From: Pseudobutyrivibrio xylanivorans
Lineage (GTDB): Bacteria; Bacillota; Clostridia; Lachnospirales; Lachnospiraceae
Assembly: GCF_008935055.1 (NCBI RefSeq)
Contig: NZ_CP043028.1
Span: 1,211,901 to 1,275,900 of the forward strand
DNA length: 64,000 nucleotides
Direction of reading: 5' to 3'
A program made the translations under genes and the position numbers. This document shows, one piece after another, positions 53,071 through 62,800 of the stretch. The notes below the pieces were generated by a model. It was not told the DNA's origin. It searched no databases and worked only from the letters and a program-made list of their open reading frames with translations. Positions within the stretch are counted from its first letter, which is position 1. Each line of letters starts with the position of its first letter.

Positions 53071-53691
53071 CTAATCTAGATCATCTACATCCGATAAAGA
53101 TGCTTCGTTCTCTATTACCTGATCTAAGAAATCCTGGATGGTGTCAAGGCCCTGCTTGGTCTGTGATGAGAAAGGAACAATGATGGTATCCTTTCCAGCA
53201 CCAAGTCCCTCGCGAAGGATTTTAATCTGCTTATCAAGCTGGCTACGCTTAATCTTGTCTGCCTTGGTAGCGATGACAATTGGGTCGTAACCAACATAAT
53301 CCATCCATTCAAACATCTGCTTGTCGTTGGCAGATGGCGTATGCCTGATATCTACCAAAAGGAACACTGCTCGAATCATGTCTGAGGTGTTAAGATAGGT
53401 CTCTATCATCTTGCCCCATGCGTCGCGCTCCTTTTCAGATGCCTTAGCAAAGCCGTAGCCCGGCAGGTCCACGACATAAATTTCGTCATTGATATTGTAG
53501 AAATTTATAGTCTGAGTCTTGCCCGGCTGCGCTGATACTCTTGCTAGAGATTTTCGGTTCATAACCGCATTTATGAGTGATGACTTGCCTACATTTGACT
53601 TACCAGCAAATGCAACCTCAGGGAGGTCGTTCTTTGGAAGCTTGGATGTAGGCCCGCACACTGTTTCAAGATTACATGAACGGATAACCAT
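53071..53691 (-). CDS. engB: Ribosome biogenesis GTPase EngB/YsxC
   Basis: Essential GTPase for large-subunit assembly. 206 residues with G1 AFAGKSNVGKSSLINAVMN, the QPGKTQTINFY switch I region, G3 DLPGYGFAKA and G4 ATKADK. It starts two bases after the clpX stop and ends directly at the znuA start, completing a tig-clpP-clpX-engB block common in Clostridia, although the lon gene often present between clpX and engB is absent. Confidence 0.96.
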   Translation of the reverse strand: MVIRSCNLETVCGPTSKLPKNDLPEVAFAGKSNVGKSSLINAVMNRKSLARVSAQPGKTQTINFYNINDEIYVVDLPGYGFAKASEKERDAWGKMIETYLNTSDMIRAVFLLVDIRHTPSANDKQMFEWMDYVGYDPIVIATKADKIKRSQLDKQIKILREGLGAGKDTIIVPFSSQTKQGLDTIQDFLDQVIENEASLSDVDDLD

Positions 53692-53693
53692 TT

Positions 53694-54986
53694 CTATGCG
53701 CTCTTTTCCTGTTTATCTTCGATTGATACAACGCTGGCGTCCTCGCCCTCTTCTTCCTTGTCAATAAGGAGAAGGTTGTTATCAACCATGTCTTTTGTAA
53801 CTGTGATTTCTGTGATGCTCTCGTCAGATGGCACATGATACATGTGGTCCATCATAACAGACTCAACGATGGCACGAAGACCGCGAGCACCTGTCTTTCT
53901 CTCGATAGACTTCTTTGCGATTTCACGAAGTGCATCATCCTCAAAGCTAAGCTTAACACCATCCATCTTGAACAATGCCTGATACTGCTTTGTGAGTGAG
54001 TTCTTTGGCTCCTTAAGGATGCGAATCATATCATCCTCTGTAAGCTGCTTCAATGAAACATTGATTGGCACACGGCCGATGAACTCAGGGATAAGTCCGT
54101 ACTTAATGAAATCCTGTGGAAGAGCCTGCTGAAGAAGCTCATCTATCTTCTGATTGTTCTTATCCTTAACATCTGCTCCAAAACCGATAGCTGACACATT
54201 TGTACGCTGAGAAATAATCTTCTCAAGTCCCTCAAATGCGCCACCGCAGATGAATAGGATGTTCTTTGTATCGATGGCGATTGTCTCCTGCTGTGGATGC
54301 TTACGTCCGCCCTGTGGAGGAACGTTTGCAACAGTACCCTCGATAATCTTAAGAAGTGCCTGCTGAACGCCCTCACCAGAAACATCACGAGTGATTGAAA
54401 CATTCTCAGACTTCTTTGTGATTTTATCTATCTCATCGATGTAAACAATACCGATTTCTGCTTTTTTAATATCGAACTCTGCTGCCTGAATAAGCTTGAG
54501 TAAGATGTTTTCAACGTCCTCACCAACGTAACCAGCCTCTGTAAGAGTAGTTGCATCAGCGATGGCAAATGGAACACCAAGCACTCTAGCTAATGTCTGT
54601 GCGAGAAGAGTCTTGCCTGAACCTGTAGGGCCAAGCATAAGAACATTACTCTTCTGAAGCTCAACATCGATATCATCAGGATTTGCCATAATGCGCTTGT
54701 AATGATTGTAAACAGCAACAGAAAGGACCTTCTTTGCCTCGTCCTGACCGATAACATACTGGTCTAGGAAAGCCTTCATGTCCTCTGGCTTCTGAAGATT
54801 GATTTCGATTGAATCAGCATCAGCTGCTGGTGCAAAATCATCAAGCTCTTCAAGAATGATCTCCTGACAAATATCTACGCACTCATCGCAGATAAAAGCA
54901 CCGTTTGGTCCAGCAATAAGCTTGCGAACCTGGTTCTGTGTCTTGCCGCAGAATGAGCAGCGAATTCTATCATCGTTTCTTGCCAT
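53694..54986 (-). CDS. clpX: ClpX ATPase subunit of ClpXP protease
   Basis: Unfolds substrates and feeds them to ClpP. 430 residues: N-terminal zinc-binding domain ([27 protein letters not shown]), Walker [19 protein letters not shown], Walker [12 protein letters not shown], pore motif GYVGEDVEN, and the IGF-type ClpP-binding loop region ([10 protein letters not shown]). The C-terminal [13 protein letters not shown] arginine sensor 2 is intact. It lies 46 bases after clpP in the same orientation. Confidence 0.97.
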   Translation of the reverse strand: MARNDDRIRCSFCGKTQNQVRKLIAGPNGAFICDECVDICQEIILEELDDFAPAADADSIEINLQKPEDMKAFLDQYVIGQDEAKKVLSVAVYNHYKRIMANPDDIDVELQKSNVLMLGPTGSGKTLLAQTLARVLGVPFAIADATTLTEAGYVGEDVENILLKLIQAAEFDIKKAEIGIVYIDEIDKITKKSENVSITRDVSGEGVQQALLKIIEGTVANVPPQGGRKHPQQETIAIDTKNILFICGGAFEGLEKIISQRTNVSAIGFGADVKDKNNQKIDELLQQALPQDFIKYGLIPEFIGRVPINVSLKQLTEDDMIRILKEPKNSLTKQYQALFKMDGVKLSFEDDALREIAKKSIERKTGARGLRAIVESVMMDHMYHVPSDESITEITVTKDMVDNNLLLIDKEEEGEDASVVSIEDKQEKSA

Positions 54987-55032
54987 AATAACCTCTTAAA
55001 TCTAATAAACAATGCCTATATTATATATCGGC

Positions 55033-55620
55033 TTATTTCTCTTTCTTTGTGATGATTTCATCAATAAGACCATAATCAAGAGCTTCCTGAGCATCAAGCC
55101 AGTGATCACGCTCTGTATCCAAGCAAACCTGCTCGTAATCCTTGCCAGTGTTGGCAGCAAGCATACGGTTGAGCTTTTCTCTAGTCTTTAAAATATTCTT
55201 AGCAGCGATTTCGATTTCAGTAGCCTGTCCCTTTGCACCGCCAAGTGGCTGATGAATCATAACCTCTGCATTTGGAAGAGCGAAACGCTTGCCCTTCTGT
55301 CCACCTGCAAGAAGGAATGCACCCATAGAAGCTGCCATACCAATACAGATTGTAGAAACATCACACTTAATGTACTGCATTGTATCGTAGATTGCCATAC
55401 CTGCTGTAACGCTTCCACCTGGGCTGTTGATATAAAGATGGATGTCCTTGCTTGGGTCCTCTGACTCAAGGAAAAGAAGCTGAGCAACTGTAAGAGAAGC
55501 TGTAGTCTCGTTTACCTCCTCGCCAAGGAATACAATTCTATCCTTTAATAATCTTGAGTAAATATCATAAGAACGCTCGCCTCGAGAATTCTGTTCAATG
55601 ACATAAGGAATTGTTGCCAT
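55033..55620 (-). CDS. clpP: ClpP protease subunit
   Basis: 195-residue serine peptidase forming the ClpXP chamber. Catalytic triad visible: Ser in [17 protein letters not shown], His in [13 protein letters not shown] and Asp in [13 protein letters not shown]-terminal [20 protein letters not shown] is the usual start of the mature protein. AGGAGG precedes the ATG. Upstream is tig, separated by 135 bases that include no clear terminator. Confidence 0.97.
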   Translation of the reverse strand: MATIPYVIEQNSRGERSYDIYSRLLKDRIVFLGEEVNETTASLTVAQLLFLESEDPSKDIHLYINSPGGSVTAGMAIYDTMQYIKCDVSTICIGMAASMGAFLLAGGQKGKRFALPNAEVMIHQPLGGAKGQATEIEIAAKNILKTREKLNRMLAANTGKDYEQVCLDTERDHWLDAQEALDYGLIDEIITKKEK

Positions 55621-55755
55621 ATTATGCCTCCTTTTAAATGTAGAATAAGCTTGTGCAGTTAGCTTATTAACAGCACAAGCCTATTATATAGGTTTTCATA
55701 CCTTAATTGTTGGATTTTACAAAATTTTAATACTTTTTTGAGGAATCAAAAAGAA

Positions 55756-57090
55756 TTACTCAGCGTCCTTAGCTTCCTCTTCTGTCTTCTTTGCAGCCTT
55801 CTTTCTAGCTGACTCCTTAACATTATCCATGATAAGCTCGATAGCCTTCTCGATAGCGATATCCTTCTTCATAGAAGTCTTCTCGTTCTCGCCAACAAGG
55901 TTCTTAAGCTGCTCAAGCTCCATGCCGTACTGCTTTGACATCTCCTCAAGCTTAGCATCAACGTCAGCATCTGTAGCCTCGATGTTCTCAGCCTTTGCGA
56001 TAGCTTCAAGAACAAGTGAAGACTGTGTACGTGAAAGTGCGTCTGGACGAACCTGATCACGGAATGCATCCATTGTCATGCCTGTAAACTGCATGTACTG
56101 CTGAAGTGAAAGGCCCTGCTGTGCCATGTTGTTAGCGAAGTCGTTGATCATGTTGTCTACCTGGTAGTCAAGCATAGCGTCTGGGATTTCCATCTCTGAA
56201 TCCTCAACGATCTTTGCGATAGCTTCGTCTTCCTGTGCACGACGGCCTTCTGCCTTCTTATTGTTCTCAAGACGCTCCTTAACAGATGCCTTGTACTCTT
56301 CTACTGTCTCGAACTCTGTTGTATCTGCAACATACTCGTCATCAAGCTTTGGAATATCCTTGCCCTTTACCTCGTGGATGTGGCACTTGAATACTGCTGG
56401 CTTACCAGCGAGATCCTCTGCGTGATACTCCTCTGGGAATGTAACCTCAACCTCTACATCCTCACCAGCCTTGTGACCGATAAGCTGCTCCTCGAAACCT
56501 GGGATAAATGAACCTGAACCAAGCTCAAGATCATAGTTCTCACCCTTACCACCTTCGAATGCAACGCCATCAACGAAGCCCTCGAAATCGATAACTGCTG
56601 TATCACCCTTAGAAGCCTTGCCAGTCTTTGTAACTGTACGAGCTGCACGCTCAAGCTCAGCCTTGATTGTGTTGTTAACTTCTGTAGCTGTAACCTTTGA
56701 ATCAACCTTTGTTACAGAAACGCCCTTGTACTTACCAAGCTTAACTTCTGGCTTAACTGCAACTTCTGCTGTATAAATGAAGTCCTTACCCTTCTCAAGC
56801 TGTGTGATGTCAATCTGTGGCTGTGAAACGATATCAAGCTTTGACTCATCATAAGCCTGTGGGTATGTCTCCTGCATAAGGATATTAGCAGCGTCCTCAT
56901 AGAAAATACCTGCACCGTACATCTTCTCGACCATGTGCTGAGGAACCTTGCCCTTTCTAAAGCCAGGAACAGAAATGCTGTTCTTCTGCTTGTTATATGC
57001 CTTTGTAATAGCCTTATCGAGCTCAGCTGCGTCAACTGTGACTGTAAGCTTTGCCATGTTCTTCTCAAGATTTTCTACCTGTACGTTCAT
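55756..57090 (-). CDS. tig: Trigger factor
   Basis: Ribosome-bound chaperone and prolyl isomerase, 444 residues. N-terminal ribosome-binding domain with the signature VPGFRKGKVPQHMVEKMYG (GFRxGxxP), central FKBP-type domain (GDTAVIDFEGFVDGVAFEGG, GSFIPGFEEQLIGHKAGE), and a long helical C-terminal arm domain ending in a charged tail. It heads the tig-clpP-clpX-engB block. AGGAGGAA precedes the start. Confidence 0.96.
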   Translation of the reverse strand: MNVQVENLEKNMAKLTVTVDAAELDKAITKAYNKQKNSISVPGFRKGKVPQHMVEKMYGAGIFYEDAANILMQETYPQAYDESKLDIVSQPQIDITQLEKGKDFIYTAEVAVKPEVKLGKYKGVSVTKVDSKVTATEVNNTIKAELERAARTVTKTGKASKGDTAVIDFEGFVDGVAFEGGKGENYDLELGSGSFIPGFEEQLIGHKAGEDVEVEVTFPEEYHAEDLAGKPAVFKCHIHEVKGKDIPKLDDEYVADTTEFETVEEYKASVKERLENNKKAEGRRAQEDEAIAKIVEDSEMEIPDAMLDYQVDNMINDFANNMAQQGLSLQQYMQFTGMTMDAFRDQVRPDALSRTQSSLVLEAIAKAENIEATDADVDAKLEEMSKQYGMELEQLKNLVGENEKTSMKKDIAIEKAIELIMDNVKESARKKAAKKTEEEAKDAE

Positions 57091-57190
57091 TTACTAATAT
57101 TCCTCCTCTAACTTATGTATAGGTATGCCTTGTGTTGTAGGCCCATTATTTACGTGATAGTCTCACATAGACCAAAAAATTATAGCAGAA

Positions 57191-57637
57191 CTACTGCTCA
57201 TTTTCAATAGCTGAAATCATATCGATTCTAATCTGGTGACGTCCACCACCCTCAAACTCAGCTTCCAAGAAGGATTTTACGATGTCCTTTGCAAGCTCAG
57301 AACCAACTATTCTGGCACCAAATGCAATCATGTTTGCATTGTTGTGCTGACGGATGAGACGGGCTGTTGCTGTATCTGAACATACGCCACAGCGAATGCC
57401 CTTTACCTTGTTTGCTGCAAGTGAAATGCCTACTCCAGTTCCACAGATGAGAACACCAAGATCAACCTCGCCTGCGGCTACCATCTTTGCTGCCTTTGCG
57501 CCATACTCTGGATAGTGGCAACTCTCATTATCGTCTGTTCCGATGTTAATAACCTCATGTCCTAAAGACTCGATGTAGTCTTTGATTTCGAATTTAAGGT
57601 CTGTTGCTGCATGGTCGTTTGCGATTACGATTTTCAT
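57191..57637 (-). CDS. rpiB: Ribose-5-phosphate isomerase B
   Basis: Interconverts ribose-5-phosphate and ribulose-5-phosphate. 148 residues of the RpiB/LacAB family: IANDHAATDLKFEIKDYI with the substrate aspartate and histidine, SCHYPEYGAKAA, LICGTGVGISLAANKVKGI with the anion-binding GTGxGxxxxAN, and IRQHNNANMIAFGARIVG. The start overlaps the stop of the YqeG-type gene, suggesting coupling. It complements xylB in pentose metabolism, though it is located elsewhere. Confidence 0.94.
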   Translation of the reverse strand: MKIVIANDHAATDLKFEIKDYIESLGHEVINIGTDDNESCHYPEYGAKAAKMVAAGEVDLGVLICGTGVGISLAANKVKGIRCGVCSDTATARLIRQHNNANMIAFGARIVGSELAKDIVKSFLEAEFEGGGRHQIRIDMISAIENEQ

Positions 57638-58152
57638 TATTTGTTCCTCTTTCTATATATTTTATAACCTAGAAGTATTATCGCTTCCAGGAATCGTTTC
57701 AATATAATCTGTGGCTCTTCCTTCCACTTTAATACTGGCTTTACCATTATGGAACGAATGCCAGCTCTGTTGGCGCCCCACACATCAGTAAGAATCTGAT
57801 CTCCCACAAAGATAGTGTTTGTAGTGTCTGTGCCCATCTGCTCCATGGCCTTTCTGTAGCCTGTGGCAGAAGGCTTGTTTGCCTTGTAAATATAGGAGCA
57901 ATAGGTAACTGCCTCCTTGAAGGTCTTTACACGTGGCTCCTTGTTATTAGATAGAAGCAACGCCTGAAAGCCAAGCTCGTGAAGCTCCTTGAAAAGAGCG
58001 ATTGCTCTGTCGTCAGCAGGGGCATTGTGTGGAACAAGAGTATTATCAACATCAAAGATAACGCCCCTGTAGCCCTGCTCATAAAGCTTTTTGAAATCGA
58101 TAGAATAGGTACTATCGACATAGTCCTTTGGATATAAATTTCTTTTACTCAT
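57637..58152 (-). CDS. YqeG-family HAD IIIA phosphatase
   Basis: 171-residue haloacid-dehalogenase phosphatase: motif I GVIFDVDNTLVPHNAP with the nucleophilic aspartate, motif II ALLLSNNKEPRV, and motif III/IV NTIFVGDQILTDVWGANRAG. This is the YqeG pattern (phosphatidylglycerophosphatase-like family in Bacillus). It overlaps rpiB by one base. The C-terminal basic stretch YKIYRKRNK may contact membrane lipids. Confidence 0.9.
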   Translation of the reverse strand: MSKRNLYPKDYVDSTYSIDFKKLYEQGYRGVIFDVDNTLVPHNAPADDRAIALFKELHELGFQALLLSNNKEPRVKTFKEAVTYCSYIYKANKPSATGYRKAMEQMGTDTTNTIFVGDQILTDVWGANRAGIRSIMVKPVLKWKEEPQIILKRFLEAIILLGYKIYRKRNK

Positions 58153-58224
58153 AGGCTCGATTGTAACACAAAACCAGGGACATGAAAACCACGCCCCTGG
58201 AATATTATTGCCTATATCACTGTC

Positions 58225-58434
58225 TTATTTTTTGTAATTCTTCTTTCTTAAGATAGTTGTCCAAACAATGGCTGCTATTGCACCGAGTACAACCACGATA
58301 GCTGCAACCTTCTGAGCAAATGTAGTTTCCTTCTGCTCAAATACTGAGGTTGGTGTTTCTTCCTCTTCAGTATCAACAACCTCTTCCTCAGATTTCTCCT
58401 CTGTTACAGGCTGCTTCTTAGAAGAAGTTCTCAA
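58225..58434 (-). CDS. Small acidic single-helix membrane protein
   Basis: 69 codons from a TTG (MRTSSKKQPVTEEKSEEE), with no good ribosome site. Acidic N-terminal half (DTEEEETPTSVFEQKE), one membrane helix (VAAIVVVLGAIAAIVWTTIL) and a lysine-rich end. The weak start suggests either a short tail-anchored protein or the 3' remnant of a longer surface protein. The layout parallels the product at 16311-16523. Confidence 0.4.
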   Translation of the reverse strand: MRTSSKKQPVTEEKSEEEVVDTEEEETPTSVFEQKETTFAQKVAAIVVVLGAIAAIVWTTILRKKNYKK

Positions 58435-58559
58435 AGAAAATGTTAAATTTAAATTTATGTTAAGTAAATAGAATATTTTTCACAGTTTGTTCACAAATAT
58501 CTTAAAATTTTACCCTTCACATTAAGGCCTAATAAAAACGACCAAAAACGTGCAAAAAT

Positions 58560-58585
58560 AAAGACTCAGGTGACCCTGAGTCTTT
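58560..58585 (-). terminator. Terminator of the 97-aa gene
   Basis: Minus-strand AAAGACTCAGG pairs with CCTGAGTCTTT around a four-base loop, followed by ATTTTTG. Confidence 0.85.
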
Positions 58586-58605
58586 AGAAATCCTATATTC
58601 AAATA

Positions 58606-58899
58606 TTATAATACAAAGTTTTCTGAGCCCCTGACAGTTGTATTCTCAACAGCTGGCTTGCTCTGAACGAAATACTGGTAACGATGGATAGCCTTATCCT
58701 GCTCCATATTGCTGACTGCTTTTGCTACCTGATGCTTTGAAGCTGCAAGACCTACCTCACTTATCTCAACCACTGCCGCAGGTTCGCTACCGAAAGACGC
58801 TTGCTTCTCTTCTACAGGTACCTGATTGACCGGTGGTATATTCTTTATTGGATTGTTTTCATAGAACCCAACTGATGGGCGAATTCCTGAAATATTCAT
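58606..58899 (-). CDS. Conserved-looking 97-aa hypothetical protein
   Basis: Opens MNISGIRPSVGFYENNPIKN, with a Pro-rich stretch and then AAVVEISEVGLAASKHQVAK and a helical QDKAIHRYQYFVQSKP. No signal peptide, metal site or membrane helix. The phrase VEISExG followed by an amphipathic helix and RYQYFV reminds me of small proteins encoded near flagellar genes in Lachnospiraceae, but I cannot confirm it. A GAGGATGTTAT site precedes the ATG and a terminator follows, so it is an independent gene between nrdR and the small membrane protein. Confidence 0.6.
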   Translation of the reverse strand: MNISGIRPSVGFYENNPIKNIPPVNQVPVEEKQASFGSEPAAVVEISEVGLAASKHQVAKAVSNMEQDKAIHRYQYFVQSKPAVENTTVRGSENFVL

Positions 58900-59003
58900 A
58901 TAACATCCTCGTATTTAATCTTTACATACTATATATCGTACATTAAGACAAATACTTAACTCCCCTTTGTATCTTTTATCAAATGCTCAAATAGCCGCCA
59001 CTA

Positions 59004-59468
59004 TTATTTGTCGAGCACCCTCTTAAGCTCATCCATGAAAGTGTTAACATCCTTAAACTCACGATAAACAGAAGCAAATCTAACATAAGCAACTGGATCC
59101 ACATTCTCAAGATGCTCCATAACAATTTCACCGATACGAGTACTTGGAATCTCCTTCTCCTCAAGTGAGAAAATCTCTGTCTCAATTTCATCTACGACTT
59201 TTGAAATCTGTGAGGCTGAAACTGGGCGCTTGCGACATGCAATGAGAACGCCCTTCTCAATCTTGGTTCTGTCATATGGCTCACGATTGTTATCTTTCTT
59301 AATTACAATCAAAGGAATGGTTTCTACCTTTTCATAGGTAGTGAAACGCTTGCCACACTCTGGGCAAGAACGTCTACGTCTAATAGAAGTATTATCATCT
59401 GCCGGTCTTGAATCAATTACACTGGTATCTTGACTACCACAAAAAGGACACTTCATATCTTCCTCCAC
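59004..59468 (-). CDS. nrdR: Transcriptional repressor NrdR
   Basis: Represses ribonucleotide reductase genes in response to ATP/dATP. 154 residues with the N-terminal zinc ribbon MKCPFCGSQDTSVIDSRP and RRSCPECGKRFTTYE, then the ATP-cone (VIKKDNNREPYDRTKIEKGV). All four cysteines are present. GGAGGAAGAT precedes the ATG at 59456 (MKCPF), a more likely start than the one at 59468. The leader carries a structured element (59488-59574) matching the one between znuA and znuC. Confidence 0.95.
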   Translation of the reverse strand: MEEDMKCPFCGSQDTSVIDSRPADDNTSIRRRRSCPECGKRFTTYEKVETIPLIVIKKDNNREPYDRTKIEKGVLIACRKRPVSASQISKVVDEIETEIFSLEEKEIPSTRIGEIVMEHLENVDPVAYVRFASVYREFKDVNTFMDELKRVLDK

Positions 59469-59487
59469 AAAATGTAGTTTATATCTC

Positions 59488-59574
59488 GCTCAGTTACGGT
59501 CTCAATCCTGAGATATTGCATTGCTCGACTAAATGTCTCGCTATGCAACACTCAGAGGTTGATACCTACTGAGC
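59488..59574 (-). ncRNA. Structured element in the nrdR leader, same family as 51843-51994
   Basis: On the minus strand GCTCAGT opens and ACTGAGC closes an outer stem, with CTGAG/CTCAG and TGCAT/ATGCA stems inside and a terminal GCGAGAC-5 nt-GTCGAGC hairpin that has tandem G-A mismatches. Between the first two stems the 5' side is GTAGGTATCAACCTCTGAG and the 3' side CTCAGGATTGAGACCGTAAC; the znu element differs at only a few positions. A further CGTAACGA and GTATCAACTCC upstream (to 59640) hints at a second, decayed copy. It ends about 20 bases before the nrdR ribosome site. Confidence 0.65.
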
Positions 59575-59706
59575 TACCTCTACTCAACTGATGTGGAGTT
59601 GATACTTCGTTACGCCACACCACAACATCTAGTAACATTTTAACAGTTAAACCACAAGAACGCAACACGTGGAGCAGATTTATACAGCTAAACATAACAT
59701 AAAAAA

Positions 59707-59797
59707 ACCATCTGGTAGCTGTCAATCTATATATGTCCCTCCAAGAGCCAATCTCGCGATGGAGGGATATATATGATTGAAAGCGTAACCAGATGGT
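59707..59797 (-). terminator. Oversized terminator after PFOR
   Basis: A 91-nt hairpin: ACCATCTGGT pairs with ACCAGATGGT, with inner pairs TCAATC/GATTGA, ATATAT/ATATAT and TCCCTCC/GGAGGGA. On the minus strand it is followed by TTTTTTT. It starts 16 bases after the PFOR stop. Confidence 0.9.
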
Positions 59798-59812
59798 CAC
59801 TTAGCCTTTATT

Positions 59813-62800
59813 TTAGCTGTAGAGATCTACGAGCTTCTTGAGGTGAGCGTAACGCTCCTTAGCTGTCTCCTCGTTAAGAGCGAAGAGTCTATCAGCACGC
59901 TCTGGGAATGCCTTTGTAAGACGAGCATAACGTGTCTCGTTCTTGAGGAAGTCCTGATACTTGCTGTAGTCACCTTCCTTAGAAGTAAGAGTGAATGGAT
60001 TCTTTCCTTCCTTCTTAAGGTCTGGGTTGAATGAGAAGAGGTTCCAGTAACCAGCCTCAACAGCCTTCTTCATCTCATCCTGGCAGTGGTTCATACCACC
60101 CTTAACACCGTGAAGCTCACATGGAGCGTATCCGATGATAAGTGAAGGTCCGTTGTAAGCCTCAGCCTCAGCAAGAACCTTAACAGCCTGTGCCATGTTA
60201 GCACCAAGAGCGATCTGTGCTACGTATACATAACCGTAAGACATAGCGATCTCAGAAAGAGACTTCTTAGACATCTCCTTACCTGATGCAGCGAACTGGC
60301 AAACCTCACCGATGTTAGAAGCCTTAGAAGCCTGTCCACCAGTGTTAGAGTACATCTCTGTATCGAATACCATAACGTTAACGTTCTCACCAGAAGCAAG
60401 TACGTGATCAAGACCGCCGAATCCGATATCGTATGCCCAACCGTCACCACCGAAGATCCATACAGACTTCTTAGCGAGGTAATCCTTAAGAGCAAGTGCT
60501 GCCTTAGCATCCTCAGAACCGTTCTTCTCGAGCTCAGCTACGAGTACGTCTGTTGCTGCACTGTTCTCACGTGTAGAGTTCATTGTCTCTTCGAACTTAG
60601 CAAATGCTGCCTTAAGCTCTGCAGAACCAGCCTCAGCTGCCTTCTTAGCAGACTCGATAGCGCGCTCGCGGAGGTACTTCTGACCAACTTCCATACCTAA
60701 ACCGTGCTGTGCGTTGTCCTCGAAGAGTGAGTTACACCAAGCTGGACCCTTCTTAGAATCCTTGTTAACTGTGAATGGTGATGTAGCTGCAGGACCACCC
60801 CAAATTGAAGAACATCCTGTAGCGTTTGAAATATACATATGCTCACCAAAGAGCTGTGTAATAAGTCTTGCGTATGAAGTCTCTGCACAACCTGCACATG
60901 ATCCTGAGAACTCAAGGAGTGGCTGATTGAACTGAGAACCCTTAACTGTAAGGTCAGAACCTGCTGCTTCCTTACGTCCAACGTTAGCAACTAAGTAGTT
61001 GAATACTGGCTGCTCGTCTGCCTCGTCTGCCTGTGGAACCATTGTGATAGCACCAACTGGACAAACTGTTGTACACTCGCCGCATCCCATACAATCAAGT
61101 GGAGATACTGACATTGTGTACTTGTACTCTGAAGCCTTTGGCTTTGTATCAGCAAGCTTGATGTTTGCTGGAGCTGCCTTAACCTCATCCTCTGAAAGCA
61201 TGTAAGGACGGATTGTAGCGTGTGAACATACGAATGCACACTGGTTACACTGGATACACTTCTCTGGATCCCATGTAGGAACTGTTACAGCTGTACCACG
61301 CTTCTCGTAAGCAGCAGCACCAAGCTCGAACTGTCCGTTTGGATTCTCTGAGAATGCAGAAACTGGAAGTGAATCTCCATCCATCTTAGAGATAGGCTCA
61401 AGGAGGTTCTTAACCATCTTAACAACCTCTGGACGACCCTCAAGTGCTGGCTTAGCAGGATCAGCTGCTGGATTCTTCCAAGAATCTGGAACGTTAACCT
61501 TATGTACAGCATCAACACCAGCGTCGATAGCGTTGTAGTTCATGTTTACAACATCGTCACCCTTCTTGCCGTATGACTTCTTAGCAGCCTGCTTCATGTA
61601 ATCAACAGCCTCATCGATAGGCATTACATCAGCGAGCTTGAAGAATGCTGACTGAAGGATTGTGTTTGTACGCTTACCCATACCAATTTCGATAGCCTTA
61701 TCGATAGCATTGATTGTGTAAAGCTGGATGTTGTTATCAGCGATGTACTTCTTAGCCTCAGCGTTGAGCTTTGTCTCGAGCTCTTCGTCTGACCACTGGC
61801 AGTTGATCATGAATACTCCGCCTGGCTTAACGTCCTGAACCATCTTCATGCCCTGTGTAACGTAAGCTGGGTTGTGGCAAGCTACGAAGTCAGCCTGATT
61901 GATATAGTATGGAGACTTGATTGGGTTGTCACCAAATCTAAGGTGAGAAATAGTAACACCACCAGTCTTCTTTGAATCATACTGGAAGTATGCCTGGATG
62001 TACTTATCTGTGTGGTCACCGATGATCTTTGTAGAGTTCTTGTTAGCACCTACAGTACCATCACCGCCGAGGCCCCAGAACTTGCACTCCTTTGTACCAG
62101 GAGCTGATGTAATAGGAGCTGGCTTAACCTCTGGAAGTGAAAGGTTAGTAACGTCATCAACGATACCGATTGTGAATCTAGCCTTTGGAGCGTCCTTCTC
62201 AAGTTCCTTGTATACAGCGAATACTGATGAAGGAGGAGTATCCTTAGAACCAAGACCATATCTACCACCGCAGATAGTGATGTCATTGAGACCTGCCTCA
62301 CGAAGTGTTGTAGCAACATCAAGGTAAAGAGGATCTGCAAGAGCACCTGGCTCCTTTGTTCTATCAAGGATAGCAATCTTCTTAACTGTCTTAGGAAGTG
62401 CAGCAAGGAATGCCTCTGAAGACCAAGGTCTGTAAAGACGTACCTTAAGTACACCAACCTTCTCACCGTGTGCGTTGAGGTAATCAATAACCTCTTCTGC
62501 AACGTCGTTGATAGAACCCATAGCAATGATGATTCTATCAGCATCAGCAGCACCATAGTAGTTGAAAAGCTTGTAATCTGTACCAAGCTTAGCATTTACC
62601 TTGTCCATGTACTTCTGAACAACTGCTGGGAAGTTATCATAGTATGTATTGCATGCTTCTCTGTGCTGGAAGAAAACGTCACCGTTCTCATGAGAACCAC
62701 GCATTGTAGGATGCTCTGGATTAAGTGCACGAGCACGGAACTCGTTGATAGCATCCATGTTAACCATCTCTTTAAGATCTGCATAATCCCACTTCTCGAT

